From Streptomyces rimosus (GTDB taxonomy: Bacteria; Actinomycetota; Actinomycetes; Streptomycetales; Streptomycetaceae): a stretch of 64,000 nucleotides of DNA. The stretch covers positions 5,377,001 through 5,441,000 of the forward strand of contig NZ_CP023688.1 of NCBI RefSeq assembly GCF_008704655.1, written 5' to 3'. The notes under the pieces were generated by a model. The model ran no database searches, was not told the origin of the DNA, and worked only from the letters and a program-made list of their open reading frames with translations. The position numbers and the translations under genes were made by a program. Of the stretch, positions 45,703-54,541 are shown piece after piece. How positions within the stretch are numbered: position 1 is the stretch's first letter; each line of letters opens with the position of its first letter.

Positions 45703-47386
45703 CCTGGGCATCTCTGCTGAGGTCGCGTGGTATCTGGAGTCCAGGGGGATCCCTCTGCCGGACTGTCCGCCGAAGGTGCAGACGCCGTCGCCCGGCGAGG
45801 CGCCGGGTGCGGTGTTCGATCCGGAGCGGGTGGACCGGGTGCTGCGCAGCTTCCATCTGCTGCGGCACACGCAGGGCAAGTGGGCCGGGAAGCCCTTGGA
45901 CCCCGACCCGTGGCAGGTGGCCTACATCCTGGCGCCGGTGTTCGGCTGGGTGCGGTGGGACGACGAGGCCGAGGGCTACGTGCGGATCGTCCGCAAGCTG
46001 TACGTGGACGTGCCGCGACGCAACGGCAAGACGACGCTGTCCGGCGGCATCGCGGTGTACCTGATGGCCGCGGACGGCGAGCCGGGCGCGCAGGTGTATG
46101 CGGCGGCCACGTCGGAGAAGCAGGCGCGGTACACCTTCGATCCGATCAAGACGATCGCGGAGCGGGCGCCGGCGCTGAAGGGCAATGTCAAGGCGTACAC
46201 CAAGAAGATCACGCACCCGGCGAGTGGCAGCTACTTCACGGTCGTCTCGTCGGTGGCCGAGGCCCTGCACGGTGCGAACGTCCACGGCGGGATCATCGAC
46301 GAGCTGCACGTTCACAAGAGCCCGGACCTCGTCGAGACGATCGAGACAGGCACGGGCTCGCGCCGCCAGCCGCTGGTCGTCATCATCACGACGGCCGACG
46401 AGGGCAAGCAGGAGTCCATCTACGACCGGCGCCGCCAGTATGTCGAGCAGCTCGCCCGCGGGGCCCTGCACGACCCGGACACCTACGGCGTGGTGTGGGG
46501 CGCCGACGAGAGTGACGACCCGTTCGCCGTGGAGACGCAGCGCAAGGCGAATCCGGGCTACGGGGTCAGCCCGAGCGCGGCGTACCTGAAGGGCGCGGCG
46601 GCCGAGGCGCAGCAGTCGCCGGCCGATCTGGCCAAGTACCTGCGGCTGCATCTGGGCATCCGCACGAAGCAGAGCACCAGGTTCCTGCGTCTGGAGGACT
46701 GGGATGCGAACGCCGGGCTGGTCGACGAGGCGGCGCTGGCCGGGCGGGACGCCTACGGCGGACTGGACCTGGCCAGCACGTCCGACCTGTGTGCGCTGTG
46801 CTGGCTCTTCCCCGACGACGCCACCGGCACCCTGGATGCGGTCTTCCGCTTCTGGACCCCCGAAGACAACCTGCGAGCCCTGGACAAGCGCACTGCAGGC
46901 GCGGCCTCGCGCTGGGTCCGGGAGGGCTTCCTGGTCGCCACGCCCGGAAATGTGTGCGACTACGACTTCATCCGGGAGCAGGTCCGCCGCGACAGGGACG
47001 CGTTCAAGGTCCGGTCGATCGGCTACGACCCGTGGAACGCCTCGCAGTTGACCAATGACCTGGTGTCCGAGCGGGCGCCGATGGTCAAGGTCAGGCAGGG
47101 CTTCGCCACCATGTCGCCGGTGCTGAAAGAGATTCAGCGCCTCGTGCTGCAGGGGACGCCGGAGGCACCGGCGCTGCGGCACGGCGGACATCCGGTGACC
47201 CGCTGGTGCGTGGACAACCTGGCCGTGACCATGGACCCGGCGGGCAACGTGAAGCCGGACAAGGCGAACTCCGGCGACAAGATCGACGGTGTGTCGGCGC
47301 TGGCCACAGCGATGGCGGAGGTCGTGGCGCGGCCGCCGCGGCGCAAGAGCCGGTACGCGGACGAGGACGAAATCATGGTCGTGTAG
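45665..47386 (+). CDS. Phage terminase large subunit
   Basis: This 573-residue packaging ATPase/nuclease has Walker A VPRRNGKTT (116-124), Walker B GGIIDELHVH and a C-terminal RNase H-like nuclease with GGLDLASTSDL, YDPWNASQ and DKIDGVSALATAM acidic residues. It is typical of HK97-type siphophages. ATG 45665 lies inside terS in another frame. Confidence 0.95.
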   Translation: MATKRTRSPAPADLGISAEVAWYLESRGIPLPDCPPKVQTPSPGEAPGAVFDPERVDRVLRSFHLLRHTQGKWAGKPLDPDPWQVAYILAPVFGWVRWDDEAEGYVRIVRKLYVDVPRRNGKTTLSGGIAVYLMAADGEPGAQVYAAATSEKQARYTFDPIKTIAERAPALKGNVKAYTKKITHPASGSYFTVVSSVAEALHGANVHGGIIDELHVHKSPDLVETIETGTGSRRQPLVVIITTADEGKQESIYDRRRQYVEQLARGALHDPDTYGVVWGADESDDPFAVETQRKANPGYGVSPSAAYLKGAAAEAQQSPADLAKYLRLHLGIRTKQSTRFLRLEDWDANAGLVDEAALAGRDAYGGLDLASTSDLCALCWLFPDDATGTLDAVFRFWTPEDNLRALDKRTAGAASRWVREGFLVATPGNVCDYDFIREQVRRDRDAFKVRSIGYDPWNASQLTNDLVSERAPMVKVRQGFATMSPVLKEIQRLVLQGTPEAPALRHGGHPVTRWCVDNLAVTMDPAGNVKPDKANSGDKIDGVSALATAMAEVVARPPRRKSRYADEDEIMVV

Positions 47387-47407
47387 CGGCCGGGACGGGG
47401 GCTGCTC

Positions 47408-47635
47408 ATGTTCGCGTGGCGTCGCACGGCGGTCCGCAAGCGGGTCGTGGTCAATCTCGCCGACAAGGCGTTCAACGGCGTGTTGTGGGCCCAGCGCGGC
47501 CCGCTGCTGGTGCTGCGGGACGTACAGCTCCTCGAGGCCGGGCGGGCGCCGCAGCAGGTGGACGGCGAGGTCGTCATCGAGCGGGCGCGCGTGGAGTTCA
47601 CGCAGGTCCTCGCGAGTACGGGCGGGGGTGGCTGA
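47408..47635 (+). CDS. Small protein between terminase and portal
   Basis: This 75-residue beta-rich protein has RKRVVVNLADKAFNGVLWAQ and LLVLRDVQLLEAGRAPQQVD. It overlaps the portal start by one base. Small proteins here are common in actinophages; role unknown. Confidence 0.75.
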   Translation: MFAWRRTAVRKRVVVNLADKAFNGVLWAQRGPLLVLRDVQLLEAGRAPQQVDGEVVIERARVEFTQVLASTGGGG

Positions 47636-49569
47636 TGGCGTTCGTCGTCTCCTCCGGCCAGCTGTCGGTGACGGGGGCCGGGGTGACGCCGGGGTATGCG
47701 GCGATGCCGCTGCCGGCCGCGCCGTGGGAGTACGCGGAGATCTGGCGCACCCAGCCGCAGGTCCGCACGGTGATCGGGTTCCTGGCGCGGAACGTTGCGC
47801 AGCTCGGGATCCATACCTTTCGAAGGATCAGCGACACGGACCGGCAGCGGCTGACCGACCACCCCCTGGCGCGGGTCCTCGCCGAGCCGCTGCCGCGCTT
47901 CACGCCGTACCGGTGGGTGGAACGGCTGGTGTCCGACCTCGCCTTGTACGACAACGCCTACCTGATCAAGCTGCGGCTCAACGGGACGCTGCGGCTGCTG
48001 CCGGTGCCACCGACACTGATCCGCCCGTACCGCGGGAACTGGATCGCCCCGGAGTACTACGAGACAGCAGGCGGCCGGGACTTCGCGGTCGAGGACGTGG
48101 TGCACATCCATGGCTACGCCCCCGAGAACTTGACCTACGGGTCTTCGCCGATCGAGTCACTGCGGGAGTTGCTGCTGGAGTCGTCGGAGTCGGCGGCGCA
48201 GCGGGCAGCGATGTGGCGCGGCGGCGCGCGTGTGACGGGTGTGCTGAAGCGGCCGATGGACGCGCCGGAGTGGAGCGCGAAGGAGAAGGCCCGCTTCCGG
48301 GAGATGTGGCGGTCCTTCACGCAAGGCGGCGGCGCCGAAGGCGGCACGCCGATCCTGGAGGACGGCATGGAGTACGTGCCGGTCGGCATGACCTCCGAGG
48401 CGGCGCAGTACATCGACGCCCGCAAGCTCACCCGCGAGGAAGTCTCGGCGGCGTACTACATCCCGCCGCCGCTGATCGGCATCCTCGATCACGCCACCTA
48501 CAGCAACATCAAGGAGCAGCACGCGCACCTGTACCAGGACACGCTCGGCCCGTGGCTGGCGATGCTGGAGCAGGAGATCGCCGCACAGATCCTGCCGGAC
48601 CTGCCGGGCGACAACGCCAGCGTGTACTGCGAGTTCAACATCGCCTCCAAACTCCGCGGCTCTTTCGAGGAGCAGGCGGTCGCCGCGTCGACTGCCACGG
48701 GCGGGCCGTGGATGACCCGCAACGAGATCCGGGCCCGCAACAACCTGCCGGCCGTCGAGGGCGGCGACGAGCTGATCGTGCCGATGAACGTCACCGAGGG
48801 CGGCCTCGCCTCCCCGCGGGATACGGCGCCGGAGCCGGAGGCGCTCCCAAAAGCGCGCGGCCTGGCGCTGACGAAGTCGGCGGCCAGGCCCGATGACCTG
48901 GCCACCTTCGAGGAGGGCCGGGACGCACTGACGTCCGCCCTGGAACGGTGGACGCAGAGGGCGGCGGACAAGCTGCTGACGGCGGCCGGCGCCAAGGCGC
49001 AGGGCATGCCGGATCTGCTGGCGGTGTGGGCCGAGGGCCACGAGGACCGCCTCGCGCAGTTGTCGGCGCTGCTGGCTGAGCACGGGTACCGGCTGGCGCA
49101 GATCGGGGCCTGGGAGGTGCTGGACCGGTGGAACCCCGACGCGTCGGGCTGGACACCGGATGTGATGCTCGCCTGGATTCTGGCGGCTGCCGAGACGCAC
49201 GCCGAGCAGCACGAGGAGGCCGGGCGCGAGGCGGTCGCCAAGGTCCAGGAGGAGGGCGGCGACAACTGGCCAAAGGCGCTGGCGGTCGCGGCGGCTGCGT
49301 GGGGGATCGCCGCCGCAGGGAGATCCCTGACCGCGGCCACCGAGCTGCGCAGCTTCGGCGGACACGATGCCGCATCCGCCTCGGGGCTGACACGCAAGGT
49401 GTGGCGGACGGGAGGCGCGACACCGCGCCCCTCGCACCGCGCGCTGGACGGGCAGAGCGTCGCCCTGGACGACGTGTTCGGCAACGGCTGCCGCTGGCCC
49501 GGCGACGGCACGGCGAAGGTCGGCGAGAAGGCGAACTGCCGGTGCCGCCTGGACTACGAGACGGGGTGA
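47635..49569 (+). CDS. Portal protein fused to a MuF-like domain
   Basis: This 644-residue protein has an HK97-type portal at residues 1-420 (YAEIWRTQPQVRTVIGFLAR, YDNAYLIKLRLNGTLRLLPV, HIHGYAPENLTYGSSPIESL, YYIPPPLIGILDHATYSNIK). It continues into a SPP1 gp7/MuF-like C-terminus (HRALDGQSVALDDVFGNGCR, WPGD, NCRCRLDYE). Portal and MuF are usually separate genes. The portal forms the dodecameric DNA gate; MuF is a minor head protein delivered with DNA. Confidence 0.9.
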   Translation: MAFVVSSGQLSVTGAGVTPGYAAMPLPAAPWEYAEIWRTQPQVRTVIGFLARNVAQLGIHTFRRISDTDRQRLTDHPLARVLAEPLPRFTPYRWVERLVSDLALYDNAYLIKLRLNGTLRLLPVPPTLIRPYRGNWIAPEYYETAGGRDFAVEDVVHIHGYAPENLTYGSSPIESLRELLLESSESAAQRAAMWRGGARVTGVLKRPMDAPEWSAKEKARFREMWRSFTQGGGAEGGTPILEDGMEYVPVGMTSEAAQYIDARKLTREEVSAAYYIPPPLIGILDHATYSNIKEQHAHLYQDTLGPWLAMLEQEIAAQILPDLPGDNASVYCEFNIASKLRGSFEEQAVAASTATGGPWMTRNEIRARNNLPAVEGGDELIVPMNVTEGGLASPRDTAPEPEALPKARGLALTKSAARPDDLATFEEGRDALTSALERWTQRAADKLLTAAGAKAQGMPDLLAVWAEGHEDRLAQLSALLAEHGYRLAQIGAWEVLDRWNPDASGWTPDVMLAWILAAAETHAEQHEEAGREAVAKVQEEGGDNWPKALAVAAAAWGIAAAGRSLTAATELRSFGGHDAASASGLTRKVWRTGGATPRPSHRALDGQSVALDDVFGNGCRWPGDGTAKVGEKANCRCRLDYETG

Positions 49570-49572
49570 GCC

Positions 49573-50940
49573 GTGGCCATCACCGTCGTCGTCGGCCCGC
49601 CGTGCGCGGGCAAGTCGACCTGGATCAGCGAGCAGTGCCAGGCCGGGGATGTCGTCATCGACTTCGACAAGATCGCCCAGGCGCTGGGGTCGGAGCAGCC
49701 GCACGCGGCCCCCGAACCGGTCCGCGAAGTGGCCTTCGCCGCCCGCAAAGCCGGCATCAACCGCGTCCTGCGAGGCGTCGAGGCCGACGCGTGGATCATT
49801 CACACAAACCCGTGGCCAGGCCAGCTCGCCCGCTACGAGGATGCGGGAGCGCAGATCGTCGTCCTCGATCCGGGACTGGATGAGTGCCTGGCACGAGCCG
49901 CCGCAGACGACCGCCCCGAGGGCACCGAGGATGCCATCCGGCAGTGGTACGACCGCCCGCCGCTGGCCGACCTGGAGAAGAGGAGGGCAGCGGGTATGCG
50001 CACGAAGGACTTCGCCGCGAAGGTCAAGGCGGCCGGTCCCGTCGACGGTCTCGCCGAGGGCCAGTTCACCGCCCTGGTGTCGGTGTTCGGCAACGAGGAC
50101 AGCATGGGGGACGTCGTCCGGCCGGGCGCGTTCACCGAGACGCTGGCGGCCTGGAATGAGAAGGGCGATCCGATCCCCGTCATCTGGAGCCACGCCTGGG
50201 GCGATCCGTTCGCGCACATCGGCACGGTGACCAAGGCAGTGGAGACGCTGCAGGGCCTGGAGGTCACCGGTCAGATCGACGACCTGGACGCCAACCCGAC
50301 CGCACAGCAGGTCTACCGTCTACTCAAAGGGCGCCGCGTCACCCAGTTCAGCTTCGCCTACGACGTCACCGAAGGCGCGTGGGTGACGGACGACGACCAC
50401 CCATGGGGCGGCTACTACGAGCTGCGGCGCCTGAAGCTGCACGAGGTCGGCCCGTGCCTGGTCGGCGCCAACCAGGAGACCGAGCTTCTGGCGGCGAAGG
50501 CGCACAGCATCGCCCGCGGCACCAAGGCCGGCCGGGTGCTCAGCCAGAAGAACTTCGAGACCTTGACCAGCGCCTACGAGGCGATCGGCGAGGTGCTCAG
50601 CAGCGCCACCCCCGAGAAGGCCGCCGTACCGAAGAAGACGACCGAGGCGTCCGGCCGGCCGGACACCGCAGCGGCTGACGGCTCCGAGCCCTCCGCCCAG
50701 CCTGCGAACGTCCCGCCCGCCCAGGCCCCCGACGACAGCGAGCTGTTCGCCCGCTTCCAGCAGTACCTGGCCGAGCACCCCGTCGCCGGCGGGACGGCCG
50801 CAACCGACAGCAGTACCGAGGACGAGACCACGCCGGATCCCCGCGAAGCGTCCGAGGACGCCGCCACGGCCGGTGCCGCCTCTGCCCGTCTGCGCACCGA
50901 TCTCCAGCTCCTGGAGCTGGAGGCATCGCTCACGGAATGA
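49573..50940 (+). CDS. P-loop kinase-like domain fused to HK97-type prohead protease
   Basis: This 455-residue protein has an N-terminal nucleotide-kinase-like domain. Its Walker A is GPPCAGKST at 8-16, with VIDFDKIAQALGS and IVVLDPGLDECLARAAADDR (to about 138) following. From about 142 comes the prohead protease (FTALVSVFGNEDSMGDVVRP, IWSHAWGDPFAHIG with His, RVTQFSFAYDVTEG with Ser) and then an Ala/Pro-rich scaffold-like tail. An internal ATG 49996 preceded by AGGAGG could give the protease alone. Confidence 0.88.
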   Translation: MAITVVVGPPCAGKSTWISEQCQAGDVVIDFDKIAQALGSEQPHAAPEPVREVAFAARKAGINRVLRGVEADAWIIHTNPWPGQLARYEDAGAQIVVLDPGLDECLARAAADDRPEGTEDAIRQWYDRPPLADLEKRRAAGMRTKDFAAKVKAAGPVDGLAEGQFTALVSVFGNEDSMGDVVRPGAFTETLAAWNEKGDPIPVIWSHAWGDPFAHIGTVTKAVETLQGLEVTGQIDDLDANPTAQQVYRLLKGRRVTQFSFAYDVTEGAWVTDDDHPWGGYYELRRLKLHEVGPCLVGANQETELLAAKAHSIARGTKAGRVLSQKNFETLTSAYEAIGEVLSSATPEKAAVPKKTTEASGRPDTAAADGSEPSAQPANVPPAQAPDDSELFARFQQYLAEHPVAGGTAATDSSTEDETTPDPREASEDAATAGAASARLRTDLQLLELEASLTE

Positions 50941-50951
50941 GGACTGAGTAC

Positions 50952-52280
50952 ATGCCCACCGCGACCATCGAGGATCTGACCGGCCAGATGAAGCACGCGC
51001 TCACCGAAGCGCGCGCCATCGCCAAGAAGGCCGAAGACGAGGACAGGGATTTCACCCCGGAAGAGGCCGGCCAACTGCGCGAGCACATGGCCAAGGCCAC
51101 TGAGGCCAAGGCCGCGATCGAAAAGGCCAAGGGCAATGACGAGCTGCGCAAGACGCTCGCCGACCTCGGTGACGACATCGCCCTGAACGCCAAGACCGAC
51201 GACGACGGCCGCCGCCGCACGGCCTCCGGGTTCGACCTGCCCGACCGGCGCAAGTCGATCGGGCAGCAGTTCACCGACTCCCCCGAGTACAAGGCGCTGC
51301 TCGCGCAGGCGCCGTCCGGCCAGTTCGGGCAGAAGCAGCGCGTCCAGTCGGGCATGGCCGGCTTCAAGAGCCTGGTGACCGGCGCCTCGGACACTTCGGC
51401 GGGCGCCTGGGTGACCAACGACCAGATCGGCCTGCAGGTCGGCCTGGACGCCTTCCAGCGGCCGCTGCGGCTGCGGGATGTGGTCACCTCCGGCACCACC
51501 ACGTCCGACACCGTCGAGTACGTGCGGGTCACCAGCGTGACCAACGCCGCCGCCCCCGTGGCCGAGGCCACGACGTCGGCGGCGCCGACCGCGCCGGGCG
51601 GCGCCGGTGCGCTGGTCAACGCGACCGGCGGCGGCTACAAGCCCGAGTCGGCGCTGGCCGCCGCGAAGGTCACCGCGCCGGTGAAGACCATCGCGCACTG
51701 GATCCCCGTCACCAAGCGGGCCCTGTCCGACGCCGCACAGATCAGGACGCTCATCGACGCCTTCCTCCGCTACGGACTGGAGGAGGAACTCGAAGACCAG
51801 ATGATCCAGGGCGACAACACGGGCGAGAACTTCGAGGGCCTGGGCAACATCAGCGGCGTGCAGGCGCAGGCGTGGGACACCAACGCCCTGGTCACCCTGC
51901 GCAAGGCCAAGACGAAGGTGCGCACCATTGGCCGGTCGGTCGCCAACGCGTACCTGCTCAACCCGCAGGACGTCGAGACCATCGACCTGCTGACCGACAA
52001 CGAAAACAGGTACTACTTCGGCGGCCCGTCCGGCACTGGCTCGGCGCAGCCGCTGTGGAACCTGCCGGTCATCGAGACCGAGGCCGTCCCGGCCGGCACC
52101 GGCTACGTCGGCGACTTCCGCAAGGCGATCCTGTGGGATCGCGAGCAGGCCACCATTCAGATGACTGACAGTCACCTGGACTTCTTCGTCCGTAACCTCG
52201 TCGCGATCCTCGCCGAGATGCGTGCGGCTTTCGGCGTGGTCCAGCCGAATGCGTTCGTCGAGATCGACCTGACCCCCTGA
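50952..52280 (+). CDS. HK97-type major capsid protein
   Basis: This 442-residue protein has an N-terminal helical delta region (about 1-95, charged and coiled) followed by the capsid fold (SIGQQFTDSPEYKALLAQAP, PLRLRDVVTSGTTTSDTVEY, AHWIPVTKRALSDAAQIRTL, LEDQMIQGDNTGENFEGLGN, LWNLPVIETEAVPAGTGYVG). The delta part is probably removed by the adjacent protease. ATG 50952 has GAGGA at good spacing; ATG 50937 is the alternative. Confidence 0.94.
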   Translation: MPTATIEDLTGQMKHALTEARAIAKKAEDEDRDFTPEEAGQLREHMAKATEAKAAIEKAKGNDELRKTLADLGDDIALNAKTDDDGRRRTASGFDLPDRRKSIGQQFTDSPEYKALLAQAPSGQFGQKQRVQSGMAGFKSLVTGASDTSAGAWVTNDQIGLQVGLDAFQRPLRLRDVVTSGTTTSDTVEYVRVTSVTNAAAPVAEATTSAAPTAPGGAGALVNATGGGYKPESALAAAKVTAPVKTIAHWIPVTKRALSDAAQIRTLIDAFLRYGLEEELEDQMIQGDNTGENFEGLGNISGVQAQAWDTNALVTLRKAKTKVRTIGRSVANAYLLNPQDVETIDLLTDNENRYYFGGPSGTGSAQPLWNLPVIETEAVPAGTGYVGDFRKAILWDREQATIQMTDSHLDFFVRNLVAILAEMRAAFGVVQPNAFVEIDLTP

Positions 52281-52298
52281 TTCGGGAGGAGGACCGCT

Positions 52299-52511
52299 GT
52301 GCCGTACCTGGATCCCGCGGGCGGGAAGGCCCGTGAAGGCAAGCAGACCGCCGCAGTCACCAACGCTGCCGCAGCGACCGCGTCGGCAGCCGCCGGGTCG
52401 ACGCCGACCAAGGCCGAGTACGACGCGCTGCTGGCCGACGTCAACGCGCTGCGCACCAAGCTCAACGCACTGCTCGCGGCGATGCGCACGTCCGGGCAGC
52501 TGGCGCCCTGA
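52299..52511 (+). CDS. Small head protein, possibly head-fibre-like
   Basis: This 70-residue protein has an Ala-rich middle and a coiled C-terminus (AEYDALLADVNALRTKLNAL). GTG 52299 follows GGGAGGAGG. Its place after the capsid suggests a head decoration or fibre base; tentative. Confidence 0.65.
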   Translation: MPYLDPAGGKAREGKQTAAVTNAAAATASAAAGSTPTKAEYDALLADVNALRTKLNALLAAMRTSGQLAP

Positions 52512-52512
52512 C

Positions 52513-52860
52513 GTGCTGTTCACCCATCGCACCGCGGGAGGGCGGTGCCCGTGCGGCGCAGAAAACGCGGCGTGCGGACCGCCCTCCGACGTGGTGCCGG
52601 TCGATGCTCGAATCGAGGAGGTGGCCGCTGTGGGCGGGCCCCTGAAGAAGTACCGCGTCACGTCGCCGTCCGGCGCCGAGACCGTCATGAAGCTAAACGA
52701 CGCGGACGCCGAGGCGCGCGGCCTGAGCGAGGCCGACCTCGCGGACGCGCCGGGCGCCGAGCCGGAGCCGGACGGGCCGGAGGAGAAGGCGGCCTCTGCC
52801 CAGAACAAGGCGCGGACCGCCGCGGCGAACAAGGGCCGCGGTGCCCGCGGTGGCGACTGA
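52513..52860 (+). CDS. Small head-region protein
   Basis: This 115-residue protein has a N-terminal Cys cluster (GGRCPCGAENAACG), a beta segment (KKYRVTSPSGAETVMKLND) and an acidic then basic low-complexity tail. It starts one base after the previous stop and overlaps the connector gene. Unrecognised. Confidence 0.65.
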   Translation: MLFTHRTAGGRCPCGAENAACGPPSDVVPVDARIEEVAAVGGPLKKYRVTSPSGAETVMKLNDADAEARGLSEADLADAPGAEPEPDGPEEKAASAQNKARTAAANKGRGARGGD

Positions 52861-53407
52861 CGAATTCCTCGCGGACCCCGCGGAGCTGTCCACGTGGACC
52901 GGCCGACCGGAGACGGACCCGAAGCTGCTCGCCGCGCTGCGGGCCGCCTCACGGCGCTTCCGCGGAGCAGTCGGGCACCGGATCACTTTGGTACTCGATG
53001 ACATGGTGACGCTGGACGGCGGCGGCCGCACCTCGCTGCTGCTGCCGGTATGGCCCACCATCGCCGTCACCCAGGTCCGCGTCGACGGCACGGCCCTGGT
53101 GGCGGCCGCGGACTTCGACTGGTCAGAGGCTGGGCTGCTGCGGCGCCTGGGCTGCGGCCAGCGCTGGCCCGACCGGCTGCACAGCGTCGAGGTGACCTAC
53201 AGCCACGGCTGGGCCGAGGTTCCCGAGGACATCCAGGAAGCCGTCATCGACCAGGCCCGGACCATGCTGGCGCTGCGGCCGGCGGTCCAGGCGATGCAGA
53301 CCGGCGGGCAGACCATTACCTACGGGGCACAGGCCGCCGTGGGCGTCACCGACCAGTGGGCTCGGGCCGTGGCCCGCCACAAGGTCCGCACCAGCGGAGA
53401 CGCCTGA
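52841..53407 (+). CDS. Head-tail connector (gp6-like adaptor)
   Basis: This 188-residue protein has LSTWTGRPETDPKLLAALRA, VTLDGGGRTSLLLPVWPTIA, VEVTYSHGWAEVPEDIQEAV and RTMLALRP, the usual adaptor layout in siphophages. It probably docks under the portal. GTG 52841 lies inside the previous gene. Confidence 0.8.
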   Translation: MPAVATDEFLADPAELSTWTGRPETDPKLLAALRAASRRFRGAVGHRITLVLDDMVTLDGGGRTSLLLPVWPTIAVTQVRVDGTALVAAADFDWSEAGLLRRLGCGQRWPDRLHSVEVTYSHGWAEVPEDIQEAVIDQARTMLALRPAVQAMQTGGQTITYGAQAAVGVTDQWARAVARHKVRTSGDA

Positions 53408-53775
53408 TGTTCTTCGATCAGATCGTGCGCGTGCGCGCCGGCGTGAAGACCGACCGTGGCGGCAACCAGGTGCCCGACTGGTCGCCGGGCGCCGTCTCCC
53501 GACTGACGGTGACGGACGTCAACGTACAGCCCAACACACAGGCCGAGGTCGCCGATTCGTCCCTGAGCGGTACGGCCAACCCGGCCCGGCGCGCGGTCAT
53601 CACCGGCTGGCGAGTGCAGTCCGCGCCCGGCACCGCGCCCGACGTGCGGGCAGTCGACCGCATCGAGTGGCGCGGCCTGCTGCTGGAGGTGGAGGGCGAG
53701 GTCGCCGAATGGTCCGACCCCACCGACGGGTCGGTGCATCACGTCGAGTTCACCATGCAGCGCGCGACCGGATAG
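53407..53775 (+). CDS. Head completion / stopper-like protein
   Basis: This 122-residue beta-rich protein (RVRAGVKTDRGGNQVPDWSP, AVDRIEWRGLLLEVEGEVAE) overlaps the connector stop by one base. Order and size match head-closure (stopper) proteins. Confidence 0.75.
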   Translation: MFFDQIVRVRAGVKTDRGGNQVPDWSPGAVSRLTVTDVNVQPNTQAEVADSSLSGTANPARRAVITGWRVQSAPGTAPDVRAVDRIEWRGLLLEVEGEVAEWSDPTDGSVHHVEFTMQRATG

Positions 53776-53783
53776 GAGGGCCC

Positions 53784-54065
53784 ATGCTCGAAAGTCTGCG
53801 CCTGGACTATCAGGGCATACGCGCCTACTTGCGGGGCCCGGAGGTCCGCGAGTTCGTGGATACCCACGCTGCGCAGGTGGCGGCTCGGGTCCGAGCCTCA
53901 CTGCCTGCCGATGTCGTGGTCACGGTGCGCTCCTACACCACCGACCGTGGCGCGGCGACGGTCGCCGTCGAAGACGTGCGGGCGATGGCGTGGCAGGCCC
54001 GCGACGGGCTGCTGACGCGAGCGGCCGGCGCGGCCGGCCTCGAGGTCAAGGCGTGGCAGCGGTGA
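53784..54065 (+). CDS. Neck protein, HK97 gp10-like
   Basis: This 93-residue protein has VDTHAAQVAARVRASLPADV and TVRSYTTDRGAATVAVED, resembling HK97 gp10/neck proteins. ATG 53784 follows GGAGGG. Confidence 0.72.
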   Translation: MLESLRLDYQGIRAYLRGPEVREFVDTHAAQVAARVRASLPADVVVTVRSYTTDRGAATVAVEDVRAMAWQARDGLLTRAAGAAGLEVKAWQR

Positions 54066-54487
54066 CAAAACCTCTGGTCGTCTTCGATGACGTCCAGGCT
54101 GCGGGGGCGCAGGTGCTGCGAACGGCTCTGGCGGGGCGGCCGGAGCCGTTCGCAGCAGGCGCAACGGTCGGCACGCGCGTGCCGGACGACCGCACCCCCG
54201 AGACGCCGCACTTGCCCTACGTCCTGGTCGCCAAGGACAGCGACGCACCGCACCCGTCCATGGCCAACGCCCGCTGCACTTTGCGGGTCACCGTGTGGGG
54301 CGAAGACGAGGATGCCGCGCACGACCTGGCGATGCTCTGCCAGGGCCTGCTGCTCATCCACTCCGGCCCGGTCATCCGCAGCGTGAAGCCCGGCACCGGC
54401 CCGCTGCCCGCGGTCGACCCGCCGACGGGCCTTCCCCTGAGCACGCTCACGGTGCTCGCCAACGTCCGGCCGCACGTCCTGGCCTGA
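54062..54487 (+). CDS. Tail terminator-like protein
   Basis: This 141-residue protein has PETPHLPYVLVAKDSDAPHP, CTLRVTVWGEDEDAAHDLAM and LANVRPHVLA. Its place between neck and tail tube genes fits the tail terminator. GTG 54062 overlaps the previous stop by 4 bp. Confidence 0.75.
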   Translation: MTKPLVVFDDVQAAGAQVLRTALAGRPEPFAAGATVGTRVPDDRTPETPHLPYVLVAKDSDAPHPSMANARCTLRVTVWGEDEDAAHDLAMLCQGLLLIHSGPVIRSVKPGTGPLPAVDPPTGLPLSTLTVLANVRPHVLA

Positions 54488-54541
54488 CCTGCTCTTTCGA
54501 ACCGCGGCTGAACCCTTGACCCGAACCTTGAGGAGGACGCC

